DNA from: Syncephalastrum monosporum B8922
Lineage: Eukaryota > Mucoromycota > Mucoromycetes > Mucorales > Syncephalastraceae
Length of the DNA stretch: 64,000 nucleotides
Assembly: GCA_000697355.1 (NCBI GenBank)
Contig: JNEN01001216.1
Coordinates: forward strand, 1 to 64,000
Reading direction: 5' to 3'
This document shows, piece after piece, positions 22,249 to 34,786 of the stretch. Numbering within the stretch: position 1 is the first letter of the stretch; the number at the start of each line of letters is the position of its first letter. A program made the position numbers and the translations under genes. The notes under the pieces are model-generated. The model had not been told where the DNA came from. It saw only the letters and a program-made list of their open reading frames with translations, and did no database searches.

Positions 22249-24918
22249 AACCGGGAGGAGGAAGAAGAAAGGTGTAGCTTTCGAATGGGTTTCATTCGCT
22301 ATGTTTGTGACAGTGCTTACCAATAAAGGAAACATCGGCAGTTCTGTGGACACTGCAAACTAAAATGCGAGCGAACACTTTGACTTTTTCTTGACGAAAC
22401 TAGTACTGCATATCCCACCACAACAAAGCCAAAGAAAGATACGAGAGTAGACTGTAGAAAAGAAGAGAGAGAGACGATGTCATTGATATCAGTTGGATTC
22501 TTTCCAAAATGGTAGACACACGTTATCCCACGCAATACAATTGCTGACGAAGCGATGCTGCTGCAATGGTCGCACGTCCAAAAGGGTCTTGTAACTGTTA
22601 TATAGAGGACAGCACCTGTCGGATATGCTTTTCGTCGACTTTGAATTAAGAAATCATACCTGAATGCTCACGCTAAGCCGAGCAAGACGCGTGGCCTCTT
22701 CAGTGTCACGACTAAAACACGATCACCAAGCTATGGTCGTACCACCTTCCCGTTCCGACGCATACTTCCTTTCCTTTGCATTGTTGTTGTTTTCTTTTAC
22801 CATTTCCCCTTTACACATCCATTCATAACATTCCCTTTTTCATATCACAGCAAGCACCTTTTCCGTCCACCTTCCAATCCATCATCATCCGTATAAATAG
22901 TCTTCTATTTTGTATCAAATATATCATCAGATTATCCTGCCATATTCTCTCCTAGCTCTCTCTTGTCTCTGTCAAGTCCCTTAAGGATCCTCGTGCAAGC
23001 CAAGTCCTGAATCTCTGTCTGTATCTTTGTATCCGTCTACCTCGCTTCCAGTTATAGAGTCACATCTCGCTCGCTCTACTTGCTTACTGCTTCTTGTCTC
23101 TGGTTGCCTCGTATGTCCCTGGACCATTGTGAAGACGAAGGATTTTGATATATAATCTCCTGTAGAATAGTTCCTGTCTACTGTGGCATATACCCCTTGT
23201 ATTGTCTCGATCTTTGTTATATAATCCTCAGTTCGGTATGTACCTTGTCTGGAGGCGTAGAGTAGTGCCTAACACCCCGTCTTAGTCCTGTAATCCTTCC
23301 CCCTTTTGTCTTGTCCTGTCCTGTCCTGTCTTCATCACGACAATCAGATGTATTTGCCGTATGCACTAGCGGACTTGCTTGCTTGCTTTGTTGTGCAAAG
23401 GTACCGCTCTCGGACGCATGTGTTCCTAAATTCCAATTGGCGTACATGACGCGTGTGGACAGACGTGACAGGTATGTACAGCCGCCCGGACAGCGCCACG
23501 TGAAGATTTTCGCATAAGTGATATTCACGAAGTCTCTGCTTTATGATTCCACTGACATGAAATAAAACATGAGAGTTATTAAACGGATACGCATATATCT
23601 CCAGACCCGGAAGGAGCAGGAGCTCCTTGTAAACTATATTCATGAGGCGTTGCTGTCACACATTCAGAACTATCTCGATCCTTACATGAGTGGTCGGGAG
23701 ATCCTTTTTTAGTAGCCGTTGCCAGATTGCTGCACGGGTTATTCCTAAATAAGCAGACTTGCTTTGGCTGCTACGAGTGAATAAGCCTATTACGGACAAT
23801 CTTTTTGCATGTAACAGGTCACTCGTACTGGGTCTGGGGCCCGCCAGACCTCGTACGATAGCTTTTCGTCGGCGAGACCGAAAGAACAAAGAAATTACAT
23901 TTCGTGCTACACATGACAAGACTACTGCTTTCACTCGCGTCTTTGATCTGTATCCCTGAATAAGACGCACTGTCGCGCACAACAAGACGCGCTGTCTAGA
24001 ACTGTTTCTAGGACGCTCTATGGTAGAATCTGAAGTAAGGATGTCGACAATGCCCAAGAGGGAAAAAAGGGCGAAGCATTCTATCACTAGATTGCTACAA
24101 AAGTAGCTCGACATCAGTAGTTTCGGAAGGGCGTGACTATAATTTTTGATGGCTGTGATGAGCAAACACACTTACTGTTTTCTTCTTTGAGTCGTTATCC
24201 ACAATTTTAAATTGATTTTTCCACTGTGACAAAATAGCATGTATGCATATGACGTAGAAAAAGGAGACGAGAAACAAACAAGAAGCAGGTACCCCCAATA
24301 TATGTTTATCACATATGTCATAGACATAGCTAAATCCGTGCCTGATAGACCCACAGCTATGACTTACCCTCTAATTCCGACTCTGTCACACCTGGAGTCT
24401 CACGCGTACAAGCTGAGAAGTACATATGCTCCGAGAGTTACAGTGTGTGTGTGTGACAGCGTGGGTAAATGGTTGACGAGAAGAACCACAAAACTCTATA
24501 TAGCCAGGGTGGAAATGTTGGTAAATAAAACAACTTTCTTTCAGTCTCACTTGACTTCTACTGTCTTGTTATGTCTATCTCTCCACCCAAACATCACAAT
24601 GTAGCAAAATGAAGTCGTCAATTGATATTGCGAGCTTCCGACCTGCTCGTTGCACGTTCACGCTGAAAACGATTTATTTTCAAAAATGCATAAATACACC
24701 TTGCCACTGGGCACTTTATAGAAGTCATCCCATGGATAAAGTAACTGAAAGCGTCAATGCTCTCACGATTGCCGAAGGTCAACAGCAGCAGTGGGAGGAG
24801 ATGCGATGCTTGCATCAGCGACACCAGCAAATAGCCCTGGAGTTGTATGCGTTCCAGTCCTGGATGGGACAGTCTCTGGCGATCGTAGTACTATCTTGAT
24901 TCGGGCGGCTCCGGTTGT
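22249..24918. other. Gene-poor region with a pyrimidine-rich plus strand
   Basis: About 2.7 kb without a recognisable gene. From 22740 to 23330 the plus strand is very CT-rich, resembling a long 5' leader or promoter, and includes a (CTGTC)n microsatellite at about 23304-23330. ORFs such as 23656-24171 (minus) and 24609-24899 (plus) show no family features. A non-coding transcript or a gene with very short exons cannot be excluded. Confidence 0.4.
23304..23330. repeat. CTGTC pentanucleotide microsatellite
   Basis: Consecutive CTTGT/CCTGT units form a short pentamer repeat inside the pyrimidine-rich stretch. It is non-coding as far as can be seen. Confidence 0.7.
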
Positions 24919-25110
24919 TCATGGCGTCCGTGGCCGTAACGGTGGCTCTGGTGGCTCTGGTGGCTCCTGTAGATCCGGTTTTTCTGGCGGCCCTGGCCGT
25001 AACCGGGGGATCTCGAGGTGGCTTCCGTGGATCCGGTTGTTCTGGCGTCCGTGGCCGTAACGGTGGTTCTGGTGGTTCTGGCGATCCGGTGGTCGTCGTC
25101 GTCGTGGCGG
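24908..25110. repeat. Two diverged copies of a unit of about 120 bp
   Basis: The block GGCGTCCGTGGCCGTAACGG with flanking CCGGTTGTT and GGTTCTGGTGG/GGCTCTGGTGG occurs near 24925 and again near 25043. Copies differ by substitutions and at least one 1-base indel. The repeat is GC-rich in an AT-rich neighbourhood. Confidence 0.7.
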
Positions 25111-25194
25111 TTTTTCCTCCTTAGGAGGGGGAACACTATAAATTTCTTTTTTTAATAAATCTTTTGGTGATATTTTGTTTGTCATCATCGTCAC
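24919..25194 (-). CDS. Candidate Pro/Arg/His-rich small protein
   Basis: A 91-aa frame starting with MTMMTNKISPKDLLKKEIYS, then a PPPKEEKPPRRRRPP segment and a low-complexity region with EPPEPPEPP. The N-terminal 20 residues look like an ordinary soluble protein start, which favours this strand. However, the opposite strand is also open over part of the region as a Gly/Ser/Arg-rich frame (24791-25060, with RGRNGGSGGSGG), because the DNA consists of two diverged copies of a unit of about 120 bases (24912 and 25033). The two copies differ by single-base indels, so frames shift on both strands. Function unknown; it may be a pseudogene. Confidence 0.35.
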   Translation of the reverse strand: MTMMTNKISPKDLLKKEIYSVPPPKEEKPPRRRRPPDRQNHQNHRYGHGRQNNRIHGSHLEIPRLRPGPPEKPDLQEPPEPPEPPLRPRTP

Positions 25195-26743
25195 TGTTGA
25201 AAGGTTCCAATCTCGCCTTTATAAACATTAATACGCTGTAGCAGTATGAGACAAAGTATAGGCCGAGGAAACTTGACAGAGGGAAGAGAGGAGTTCATAA
25301 CAAAAGGGGCAAATTAGACTGGCACACTAGAAGAAGGAAGTTAGAGACGTTGTATTCTAGTATAGAGATTACCTATGCCAGCAACGTAGAAGCTGCATAA
25401 TACACCCGCGTAAAGAATGGTTTGCGCGAGTTACGTATGTATACGCTGTACAAATCTTACCATACAAATAGTGACAATAGATGTAAAAGCTGGCCCCATT
25501 ACATTAACAGATAAATCGTAGTGTCTTGGTACATCGAGGGACGGGTGCTTATTGGGCATTCATCAAGCCCAGAAGAAACAAGCACTGTTACAGGATAGAA
25601 GATGTCAATGTCAAAAGTTGTACTTTTGGCAGAGCAGATGCTGCGAAGAAGCGGCAGCACTACAGGAGACCCGACTTTTCCTAGCGCGTACCTCTAGTCC
25701 ATGTAAAGGAAGATCATGTTGAAAACATGGTCTGCGACATAGAGTCTGTCGATATTCTTCTGCTGGAGTCTCCAGATGTTATCAGTGTTAAGATCGGTTC
25801 TCCTCCAGAAATTTGCAACTGTGGGCCCTGGCTGGCGAGACAGCGGGAAGCAGCAATATTTGCTACTGCCTACGGCTACATATGCCGACTACTGTAAGCT
25901 TATGCTTTTTTCTTCTTCTTTTCTTTTTTTTTTTTTTTTGCTAACGTTATTTTAGCAATGGAGCAAGTTTTCCTAGCCTACTGGGGAACTTCTACCGGCC
26001 TCTGGCTTTATATGGAGCAATTCCGCAATGGTGCGCCAACTAATTTAGCCAACGAGAAACTGAGCGGCTAATTGCCATAATCACTTTTATGCGGGACATA
26101 TTCTCATGTAAGCGGATCAGTTAAAGTAGATATCATGACTAATCTGGTTCTGCCAGAAATTATGTCTCTGCCATTCGTTTTCAGTAGTCAAACGATACAT
26201 TCATCTCCTCCTTGGTGATAAAAAAAAACGGAAGTATCTAAGTTTCACAAAGTATAAACACGATCAGCTTCGTCAAAAGCTCAATATACTGTAGTATGGT
26301 AACCAGGTGTCAATATAGAAGCCGGAGTGTTCGTCGCGACGCTGTTGAGCAGATGGTCAAAGGCTACAAGTCGAACGGTATCCAGCTTCAATAGCGTCGT
26401 TCACAATGAAGAGCAACTTTCGAGCAGATAAAAACTGTCTTTTCTTTCCTTGATTGGTCGCACTGTCACAAGCATAGCGAATGAAAGCCATTCCAATACC
26501 AAAAGAATGTGGGATAGGCTCAGTTCATAATTGCCCTTTCTTGTCTCGCTGTATAATCGATGACACGGCTCAGTCATTCGACCCGACCTCAAGACATACA
26601 GAAACATACTATGTATTGATATCATTTGATTTATCATTTCAAAAAACAAGAGAGAGGAAGTAGCGGTATACAACATAATGTTTGAAAAAGAGAGGACGAG
26701 ATAAAATAAAAATAAAAGTAGAATATAGAAAGATGAATGCGGA
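25195..26743. other. Intergenic, no gene seen
   Basis: About 1.5 kb of AT-rich DNA with a T-run of about 18 at 25922-25940 and no coding pattern on either strand. Confidence 0.45.
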
Positions 26744-28171
26744 TTACTTTTGGAGGCGGCGATAGTTGCGCTCATGGGTCTTTAGATGACGCGACACTTG
26801 ATCAGGTCGCGAGAATGCCTTGCCGCAAGGCACCACAGAGCAACGGAATGGGCGTTCACCCGTATGTACACGCATCTAAGGTGGATAGGAGTATGAGCAG
26901 GCTTATTATCAGACTACGTCAGACGGTCCTGTTGATGTATGTACTTACATGCTTGGTTAGATTACTGCTCTCTGCAAACTTTTTGTTGCAGCCGGTATAT
27001 TTACAAGTAAAAGGGCGTTCGCCGGTGTGGGTGCGTCGATGGATTTTCAAGGCACCAGAGATGGAGAACGTACGATCGCAACCCTCTTCGGGACAACGAA
27101 AGGGTTTCTCACCGGTATGGATCCGCATGTGTTGGGTCATGATGTTGGCCTCCGAAAAACGTTTCTTGCAGATCGTACACTGATACGGTTTGTCACCTTG
27201 GTTTTTTGTTAGGTTTTCCTTTGTTTCTTTTCTTCTTTCGAAAAAGATCAGGACATACCGGTGTGGGTTTGAATGTGACGCATGACTTTTTGTCGTTGGG
27301 TAAAAGACTTGCCGTTGCGATGGCACTCTTGCCATTCGCACCAGTATCGACTCTTGCCCGTGCCGACGTGGTCTTCGGACAAATGACCGGTCAACTCATC
27401 AAATGTCTCAAAGCGTTGGTTGCAGTTGGTCCACCCACAAATGTGGAGGAAACGCTGTCCGAGGTGGTCGCTGAGGTGGTTGAACAGCGCGTCTGAAGCG
27501 TCCACCGTCACTGTGCATGGTCCCCAGCGGCAGTGGATATTCACTGACCGGCTACTGAGATGGACCTTGCAGACGTGAGTCGTCAGCTCGTCCACTTGCT
27601 GGAATTTCTCGTCGCACGCAGCCCACTGACATGCCTTGCGCTCTTGTTCGCTCATGCTGTAATAATAGTATGCGTGCGCGTTCTCCTCATCATCATAATC
27701 GTCGTCGTCGTCGTCGTTTTCTTCGTATTTGCGTTTGCGGATGGATGTCTCGACCGGCTGTAGCTTTTGTGCTTGTTCCGAAGGTGGTGGTGGCGTTGGT
27801 GTGGGTGGTTGCTGTTGCTGGGGCTGGGGCTCGATTGGGGCGGCGGCGGTGGTTGTCTGCGTGGCTGCGCCTTCTATAGCCAGTGGACAACACTCGGCAC
27901 AGCAGTCGTCTTCGACAACAGCGGGCGAAGAGCCGTTCTGTGGAGGAGAGTAGGGGCATGTGTCGGATTGGTCACAGTGTAGCGTGCATGTCTGGCTGTG
28001 GCCAGGGAATCCAGGGAAGCTGCTTGGATTGGTGGGCTGTGCAGATGGAAACGTGTTGCCTGGAGGTGGAAACGACGAGAAAGATATCGAAGCAGCAGGA
28101 GGAGGTGAGCAGCGAGAGCAGCAGGGATAGTTGTTATCCTCGTCCGCATTCTGTTGAGAAGGCGTTGCCAT
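26744..28171 (-). CDS. Eight-finger C2H2 transcription factor (Zap1-like finger array)
   Basis: Exons 27259-28171, 26949-27196 and 26744-26875; 430 aa. Residues 1-170 are disordered, with Cys-rich clusters ([19 protein letters not shown]) and Pro/Gln tracts, then an acidic patch. Eight C2H2 fingers fill residues 182-425. The first three have divergent linkers ([26 protein letters not shown]), the fourth is [15 protein letters not shown], and the last four have standard HTGEKPF linkers. This order of irregular plus regular fingers resembles the zinc-responsive activator Zap1 and related fungal factors, and the N-terminal Cys clusters could sense metal, but the assignment by target is inference. 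Both introns fall at finger boundaries (THTG and LTKH/MRVHTG). Confidence 0.85.
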
Positions 28172-28986
28172 GTTGGCTCTACATGTAAAAGTGTATAACG
28201 TGCGGAAAAAAATAAACAGTAAACTGGAAGAAAATAATATAATAGGGTGCGGCAACTCGGTCTGCTTCTAAAGGAAATGCTGCTGTTTTGCCCTCCGTAA
28301 CAAAAAAAACTCCATTCGGCTCACCCCTCTTCCCTCATCATCCCTCACTTCTATGTTTATCTTTGATCATATAATGCTGCTGTGCCATTTTATATGGCAG
28401 GCATATTCAACGCATATGTATCAGGCCTTCTTTTTTGTCAGGAGAGAGACAACAAAAACAGACCGGCCCTGTGTAAGTCGAACAAGGTCCCAAAAGCGAT
28501 GGAAGTCATGTGAATATTTAGTCATTTATCGTTGCGCAATTTGCCACTTTGATACGGCACGGATGAGAGATGCGAAAGTGGCCAGGCTGGCATCCATCTG
28601 ATATACCACATAACCGGATTGCTCCTTTATGCGGTAAACCTTGTTACACAGGGCCTTTCACACTTTGGTATACGTAGCACCACATGTCTGTTGCTTCGAT
28701 TTCATTATCTATTTATGTGTGAGTGGGAAGGAGAAACTTGTAAGTAGCAAGAGTCTTGATTAATATGCATAGCGAGATGTGCAATACGACGCATATCCTC
28801 ATCAAAATGACCAGGTGTTATTGATGTGTAAGGGAAAAAAAAACATGACAGACGAAGAAAAAAATGAATGAAAAAAAAAACAGCGTATATGGTATGCAAT
28901 TTGGCATATGGAAAAAGCGTAGTTACATTCTGTAAGCATGGGAGGAGGCAGAGCATCGAGAACCTAGCGAAAGAACGAGCGAAGAC
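28172..28986. other. Intergenic region upstream of the C2H2 gene
   Basis: Mostly promoter-like AT-rich DNA with A/T runs at 28830-28880. The minus strand between 28705 and 28956 is open but low in coding character; it could contain a terminal exon of the F-box gene upstream. Confidence 0.4.
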
Positions 28987-30446
28987 TCACCACACCTCTA
29001 GCCGCCATAGACTGGGGATTCTGATTTGATGTTCCCCGCGGCCGGGGTCAAGCACCATGCTCTGCGGACAATGAAGGTAGACAAGTGTATCACTGTTCGC
29101 TTGGATCGTCTTGACTAACACATCATACATGGTCGTGTCCGGCGGGGTCGCTGATAGATGGAAATCCTTCAGACCTGTGGCACCTTCCCCTTGCAGTTGT
29201 AGCAAAACAGCATCCAAGTCAGGTTCCTGTTGGCCTCGCTCGGGTAGATGCAGAACGCGCAAGCTGGACTTGGGCAGAAGACGGCAAAGCACGGCATTGA
29301 AGGGCGAATCTGCTTTCCACTCACCGCACAAAAGCAAGGCTTTGAGCGAGGGAAGTACGGTGGTTAGATCTTCCAAGGAATCTGTGCTGTAGGGAGTTTG
29401 CAAGACTTGGAGACCTGCGTGGGCCAAAGGCGTGGCCATTGCTTTGAAGGAAGGTGGCACCTGGAGTGGAGGTAGTGCTGATGTAGAGCAGCCAGAAACA
29501 AAAGTACAGCTGAGTACCGTGAGCTTGGGACAAAAGAAAAGGAGAACCCGCGCGAGGTTGATGGGCATCTGTGCAAGGGAGATCCGAAGATCAACCAAGC
29601 TGTGGCTGGCTAGTGTTTGGATACGTTTGCAAAGGCGCGCGTTGACACAAAGCTGAAAACTCTCCTCATTTATGTTCCTTTTGAAAAGGTGACCTTTCCT
29701 ATCACCAACGAGTCCTAATCATGTGTTTTCTAGTGTCAGCAATAGCATGTCTAGCATGTATCATCCCAAGACTTGCGTAATTTTTCGATGGAGTGGCATT
29801 GCGCCTCAGTGAGCAGGGACAAAACAGTACAAAAGTGGATGTCGCCCTGAATATAGATATTCTTGAGGTCACGCTTGAGCACCTGAGTCAGACCATCTTG
29901 CCAAAGGGGATGGCGAAATTCACGCAGGTAGATGTGAAGGTTGTTCCAAACTGGCAGGCGTAGCAAAAGATCCCTCCAGCGGTGTGAGAGGCGGGCACAT
30001 ACGAGCCTCTGCTCGGGAACCGTATCCAAAACGCGCCGGAGGATGCTGCTGTTGAGCTTGTCAACCGGGTCGAGCTTAATATCGCGGCGTGCTATAGCAC
30101 GTTGTAGAGCATGTTCGAGGTCTGGGTCTGACGTCTCCTTCAAGCCAAGTTGATAGATCTCAATGGCACGCGCAGAGTGTCCAAGCTCGAAGTGGGCATT
30201 GCCAGCCATGAGATATCCGTGTCCGATGCGACAGAATGTCCGGAGGAAACTGGTGCCTTCCTGAGCGGCGACACGGAAACGTTTGGGATCCTTGGTGCGC
30301 AGTTGCTCGTCCAACCGGCGCTTGAGTGCCTGGGACATGTCAGACGGCTGTTTGCCGCTCATGCATATGGCGTCCTGCGACTTCATGACTTCCGAAAAGA
30401 CTTCAATGATGGTGTTAATCGAGTTTTCTTCTGTTTCTTCCGACAT
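28987..30446 (-). CDS. F-box protein with partial LRR region, probably shortened
   Basis: Exons 29773-30446 and 28987-29698; 461 aa as read. It has the same plan as the gene at 8470: an N-terminal TPR-like segment (FELGHSARAIEIYQLGL), the motif AIARRDIKLDPVD, an F-box (ILRRVLDTVPEQ, then SHRWRDLLLRLPVWNNL) and leucine-rich repeats. The 74-nt intron is at the same place as in the paralogue but uses a weak donor GTCTTG. The frame stops at 28987, after PSLWRLEVW, where a GTGAGT sequence could be a further donor; about 150 residues of LRR present in the paralogue are missing. Either the gene is truncated or a 3' exon is not recognised. Confidence 0.75.
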
Positions 30447-32140
30447 GCAGGGGACGGAAAACTAGGGGAAAGAGGGGAAAATATCAGTAATTCGTAGAAG
30501 AAAACGCTATTTTCAATGCCTCATAGTAGAACATTGGTCCCCTATTCTTACTTATACTTGAATGAAATGATAAAATACGCATATTTCTGAGAAGCAGGAT
30601 TTGTAAATAAACATTATCTGACATTGAAGCGCGTGGGATTTGATTACTTTACCCAAATATTGATGAATTGAAATACTGTACACAACATGATGCTCTTTGC
30701 TTGAACTTTGAGCGGAGGATCCGCTGCATAGAACGTATATTATTGTGCATACTTCAAGAACTATCGCCTTCTATGTAGACATTAACGAAACAGCGGATAT
30801 TTGTACCCATGTCGGGTACGATATCGTAAATGAAGTAGTTGGGCAGCATAACGCTGATAAAATGGTGTGATGTTATGCCAATAACTTTTTTTTTTTTTTC
30901 ATAATACATGCGCAAGAGGCGAATCGAAATGACAAATAGCCAACGCGAAGAAAGTGGCGAAGTGCGCGTTTTGAAATACCATGCAAATCTAATGTGACAT
31001 ACAGCTAGCATAGTGTCACCCAATGCATCAGTAGTGTCTGTATGGGGGTGACTGTATTAGATAATTGCTGCGGAAAAAAAGAACATCGTATTATTTCCGT
31101 CTGTGAAGTGGCACTTGCCATACCGAGTAAATAGAGACCTTCCACCTGTCAGTGCACAACGAACGACGATATATCTTAGGTATGGGAGGCTTTAGATATT
31201 CCGCTGCAGCGGTCGAGAGTGGATTTTGAGTATATGACTCATGGCTGTGATTTATCCATGCAACTTTTCGCGGATCGAGTGGATACAAAGGCGAACGCGT
31301 AACAAAAGGGACTGCTATGTATGAGGTACGGTGTTCTAAACACAGCTTATGTAAGATAGATCTCTTCTGCGGGGCAACCGAGCATTTGGCTCGTGGAACG
31401 AGGATGGTCAGCCATGCGTAAAATAGCGGTCGTCGTGTTGCTAATGTGTTGACTTTGTCCCGGTCACACAAGTCTACCCACAGTGTTTAGCACTTAACCG
31501 AGACACGGAAGTGAATAGAGCACAATTTGCTTTGGTTGAGTGTCAGTGTTGGTCTACAGTGCGGAATCGAGGAAAAAAGAGATGGTGTCACCGTGTATGT
31601 TATGTAAGCTACTCTAGCATACCGAGGAAGCCGGATGTTTAATCTACATACGAACACGTCCTTCACACCCTGCTTTAATAAGTGAAATTGGGCATGGGAA
31701 ACATCTAGATCTTCCGAAGTAGGGAAAGAATTGCTATGATGATTGCTGTGCCCATAAAATCAGCGATCTCTGCACAACAGCTCCTGATAAATGGAATTAA
31801 ATTATAGCTTATATGCTCAGTTATCGACATACAGCTCTGTCCTTATAATATGCTGGTTGGCGTTGCTCATGCTTTGATCCCTGTGTGATGGGTGTGAAAG
31901 AAAGTCACTTCTCATATGACCATTGAGGGGGTGGGGCAGGTAGGACACAGCGGGAAAAAAAGTACCGACCGGTGCACAAAATGCAATGTACTGCCCTTTT
32001 TCTTTTTTTTCTACCCACCCTGCTTCTGCGTTATAGGAGTACAGAGAGCATACGATCCGATATAAAAACGCCAGGCGATAGCACCAAAATGATGTTGTGG
32101 AAGAACAAGAACGTGAGAAGCGCCGAGTTTTCTTTCCATC
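30447..32140. other. Divergent intergenic region (F-box gene and alpha-galactosidase)
   Basis: 1.7 kb without a recognisable gene. The right end is the alpha-galactosidase promoter: a TATAAAAA box at 32061-32068 and a GTGGGG hexamer at 31931-31936 that fits the CreA/Mig1 consensus SYGGRG. Confidence 0.5.
32061..32068 (+). promoter_or_regulatory. TATA box of the alpha-galactosidase gene
   Basis: TATAAAAA lies 73 bases before the ATG at 32141, a usual TATA-to-start distance with a short leader. A CreA-type hexamer is 125-130 bases further upstream. Confidence 0.5.
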
Positions 32141-34574
32141 ATGAAAGCCCACGTGTATCTCATCTTTTGCGGCCTTGTCTTTTTGCTTCAGACCGTCACC
32201 GGCCTCAGCACAGGCATTCATAAACATGACAAATTCAACACCTGGTTTCTGGTTACCGATGCAAGCACATACGTGGTCGGTGCGACCGCGGATGGCTACC
32301 TACTCAACTTACACTGGGGTGCGCGCCTCGACCATCTAGACAACTTAAACGCTACCCTCGACACGGACATGTCTTCTCAAGACCCAGCTATCACCGTAGC
32401 CAAGGAGGAACTGCCCATCTTTGGCGGCTTGCGATACCGCGAGAATGCGCTCAAAATCGAGCTGCCGGACGGCACGCGGGAGTTGAACTTGCTTTACGCC
32501 GGCGACGCCAATGTGACGGGCAACAATCTCGATCTTCACCTGCGTGACGGCAACCACACGGATCTGCTCGTAACTCTGCACTATGAAGTCGATGCCGAGA
32601 ACGACATTATCCGACGGTCTTACACGGTCCGCAACGGGCTGAAGAAATCCATCAATATCTCGAAGGCGCTCTCGGCTGCATGGCACCCGCCGACCACCCT
32701 CGGCCGTGATGATAAGCGCGAGCTGGTGACCTTGGCAGGCGAATGGTAATCTTGAAAGGAAAATGGTATTTTACAGAGAATTCTGACCCCACGCGGATAT
32801 AATGACAGGTATGCCGAGGCAAATGTGGAGACCACCGTCCTTCGTCCGGGCGTGCGGCATGTGGTCGAATCGACGCGCGGCTTCACCTCACACACGTCCT
32901 TTCCGTATTTTGCTCTGCGTAGCGTGGCCGACGAAATCAGCAACGGTGAGCAGGATGTCTACTTTGGCACGCTTGCGTGGTCAGGTGGATGGGAGATTTC
33001 GGCGCATATGAACCCAGAAGGTGAAGTGCGTATTGCGGGCGGTATACAGCACCTAGACTTTGGATGGACCCTCGAGCACGGCGAGTCCTTCACCACACCT
33101 GTTTTTGCGGCGGGATATACGAACGAAGGCATGTCGGGGGCACGCAAGCGGATGCCGCGTCATGCGCGAAAGTACCAGAAAAAGAATGTCAAGACTCAGC
33201 AGAAGAGTCACAACCCGGTGCTCTACAACTCGTGGGAGGCAGTCTCGTTCAATGTCACAGCCGAGAAGCAGCTTGATCTGGTTGAAAAGGCGGCCCCGCT
33301 TGGCGTTGAGCTCTTTGTGATCGATGATGGGTGGTTTGGCGCGCGTGACAACGACTCGGCTGGCCTGGGCGACTGGTACGTCAACAAGGACAAGTTCCCG
33401 AACGGCGTCAAGCCCATCGCCGACCGCGCCCATGCGCTTGGCATGAAGTTTGGTATCTGGTTCGAGCCCGAAGGTGTAAGTTTTGTGGCTCTCTCAAGAT
33501 AATATGTCCAAACATCTCAACTGCATTTAGGTCAACCCAAATTCGGACCTGTATCGCGCCCATCCTGACTGGGCTTTCCATTACCCAGGCATTCCACAGT
33601 ATGAGGCACGCAACGAGCTCTCGTTGAACCTGGGAATCCCGGAGGTACGCGACTACCTGTACGAGCGCTTGCACACGATCATCAAAGACAACGACGTGGA
33701 CTACATCAAGTGGGATATGAACCGTCCCTTTGCGGAGGTGACCATGTTGCACGACAATGGGCGCAACCCACGCGAGGCGTACGTGCATATTGTGAAAGGC
33801 TACTACGACTTGGTGGATCGGCTCAAGAAAGATTTCCCAGATCTCTTGATCGAGAGCTGCTCAAGCGGTGGTGGTCGCATGGATATGGGAATTGTTGAGC
33901 GGGTAGACCAGGTTTGGACGAGCGATAACACGCGTCCGGACGGTCGTTTGTTTATCCAGTACGGCGCTTCCTTGTTCCTTCCGCCTCGTGTGATGTGTAA
34001 GTTCATACAGAACAAGTAGAAACTTTCCTCATGCTCATGCTCATGCTCATGTTATGTACTTTGTGTAGATGGCTGGGTGACTGAGTCGGGTGACGATAGC
34101 AACGTCAAAATACCCCTCTCATTCCGCTTCCATACCTCTTTTATGGGCGGTTTGGGTATTGGATCCAACTTGAATAATTTCAACGAGACGGACATGGAAG
34201 AGAGCAAGAACTGGATTAAGCTCTACAAGGAGCTGCGACCTGTGATTCAGGATGGCGACCTCGACTGGCTCGTGCCGCCGTCGCGAGTGGGTGAACTGAT
34301 GGCTGTCTCGCAAACAACCGCACATGATCAAAGTGAGGCCGTCGTGCTTGCTTTCCGCCACAACACACCCTTCAACCGACCTATCCCGAAGGTGCGTCTT
34401 CGCAACTTGGAAGCCAAGCATAAGTACCAGGTGCGCGTCTGGCTTGAGGATGCCACAAAGACAGAAGACAGCTACGAGATGTCGGGCGCGTTGTTAATGG
34501 CCCAAGGTATCACTCTCCCTGGTCTGAACAATGCCATGTTCAGAAGCGTGCTCGTCCATGTCAAGAAGGCTTAA
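32141..34574 (+). CDS. Secreted alpha-galactosidase, GH36
   Basis: Exons 32141-32745, 32809-33475, 33531-33996 and 34069-34574; 747 aa, the usual length for fungal GH36. Residues 1-22 form a signal peptide (KAHVYLIFCGLVFLLQTVTG). The N-terminal beta-supersandwich (about 25-330) is followed by the TIM barrel with FVIDDGWFGARDND, FGIWFEPE, YIKWDMNRPF (nucleophile Asp in KWD), SCSSGGGRMDMG and VWTSDNTRPDGR (acid/base Asp in SDN). It hydrolyses terminal alpha-1,6-galactose from melibiose, raffinose-type sugars and galactomannan outside the cell. A (CATGCT)n run occupies the third intron (about 34030-34051). RAD54 follows in tandem after 212 bases. Confidence 0.93.
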
Positions 34575-34786
34575 TTATTTCGTGTATCTATATCACTTGT
34601 TGATTTGCTTTTTGTTTTGTATTTTCTTTCAATACAACCACATTATAAAGTGGACCTTCACAAAGCGTCTTGTATGGATGGATGGGGAAATGTCTTTTGT
34701 GCAACCAAGGAGCTAGCGAAGCGTAAATCGGGTATCATGCTGCGGATTATGTATTTTGTTTTCCTTTAATCTTATTGTTCCTCCTA

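Noticed and set aside
23656..24171. Minus-strand frame of 171 codons
   Set aside because: Composition and residue pattern look random, there is no recognisable motif, and no splice partners were found.
24609..24899. Plus-strand frame of 96 codons near the Gly-rich repeat
   Set aside because: It has no conserved features and does not join the Gly-rich frame by any good splice sites.
31091..31471. Minus-strand frame of 126 codons
   Set aside because: No domain, no codon bias and no promoter context; likely chance.
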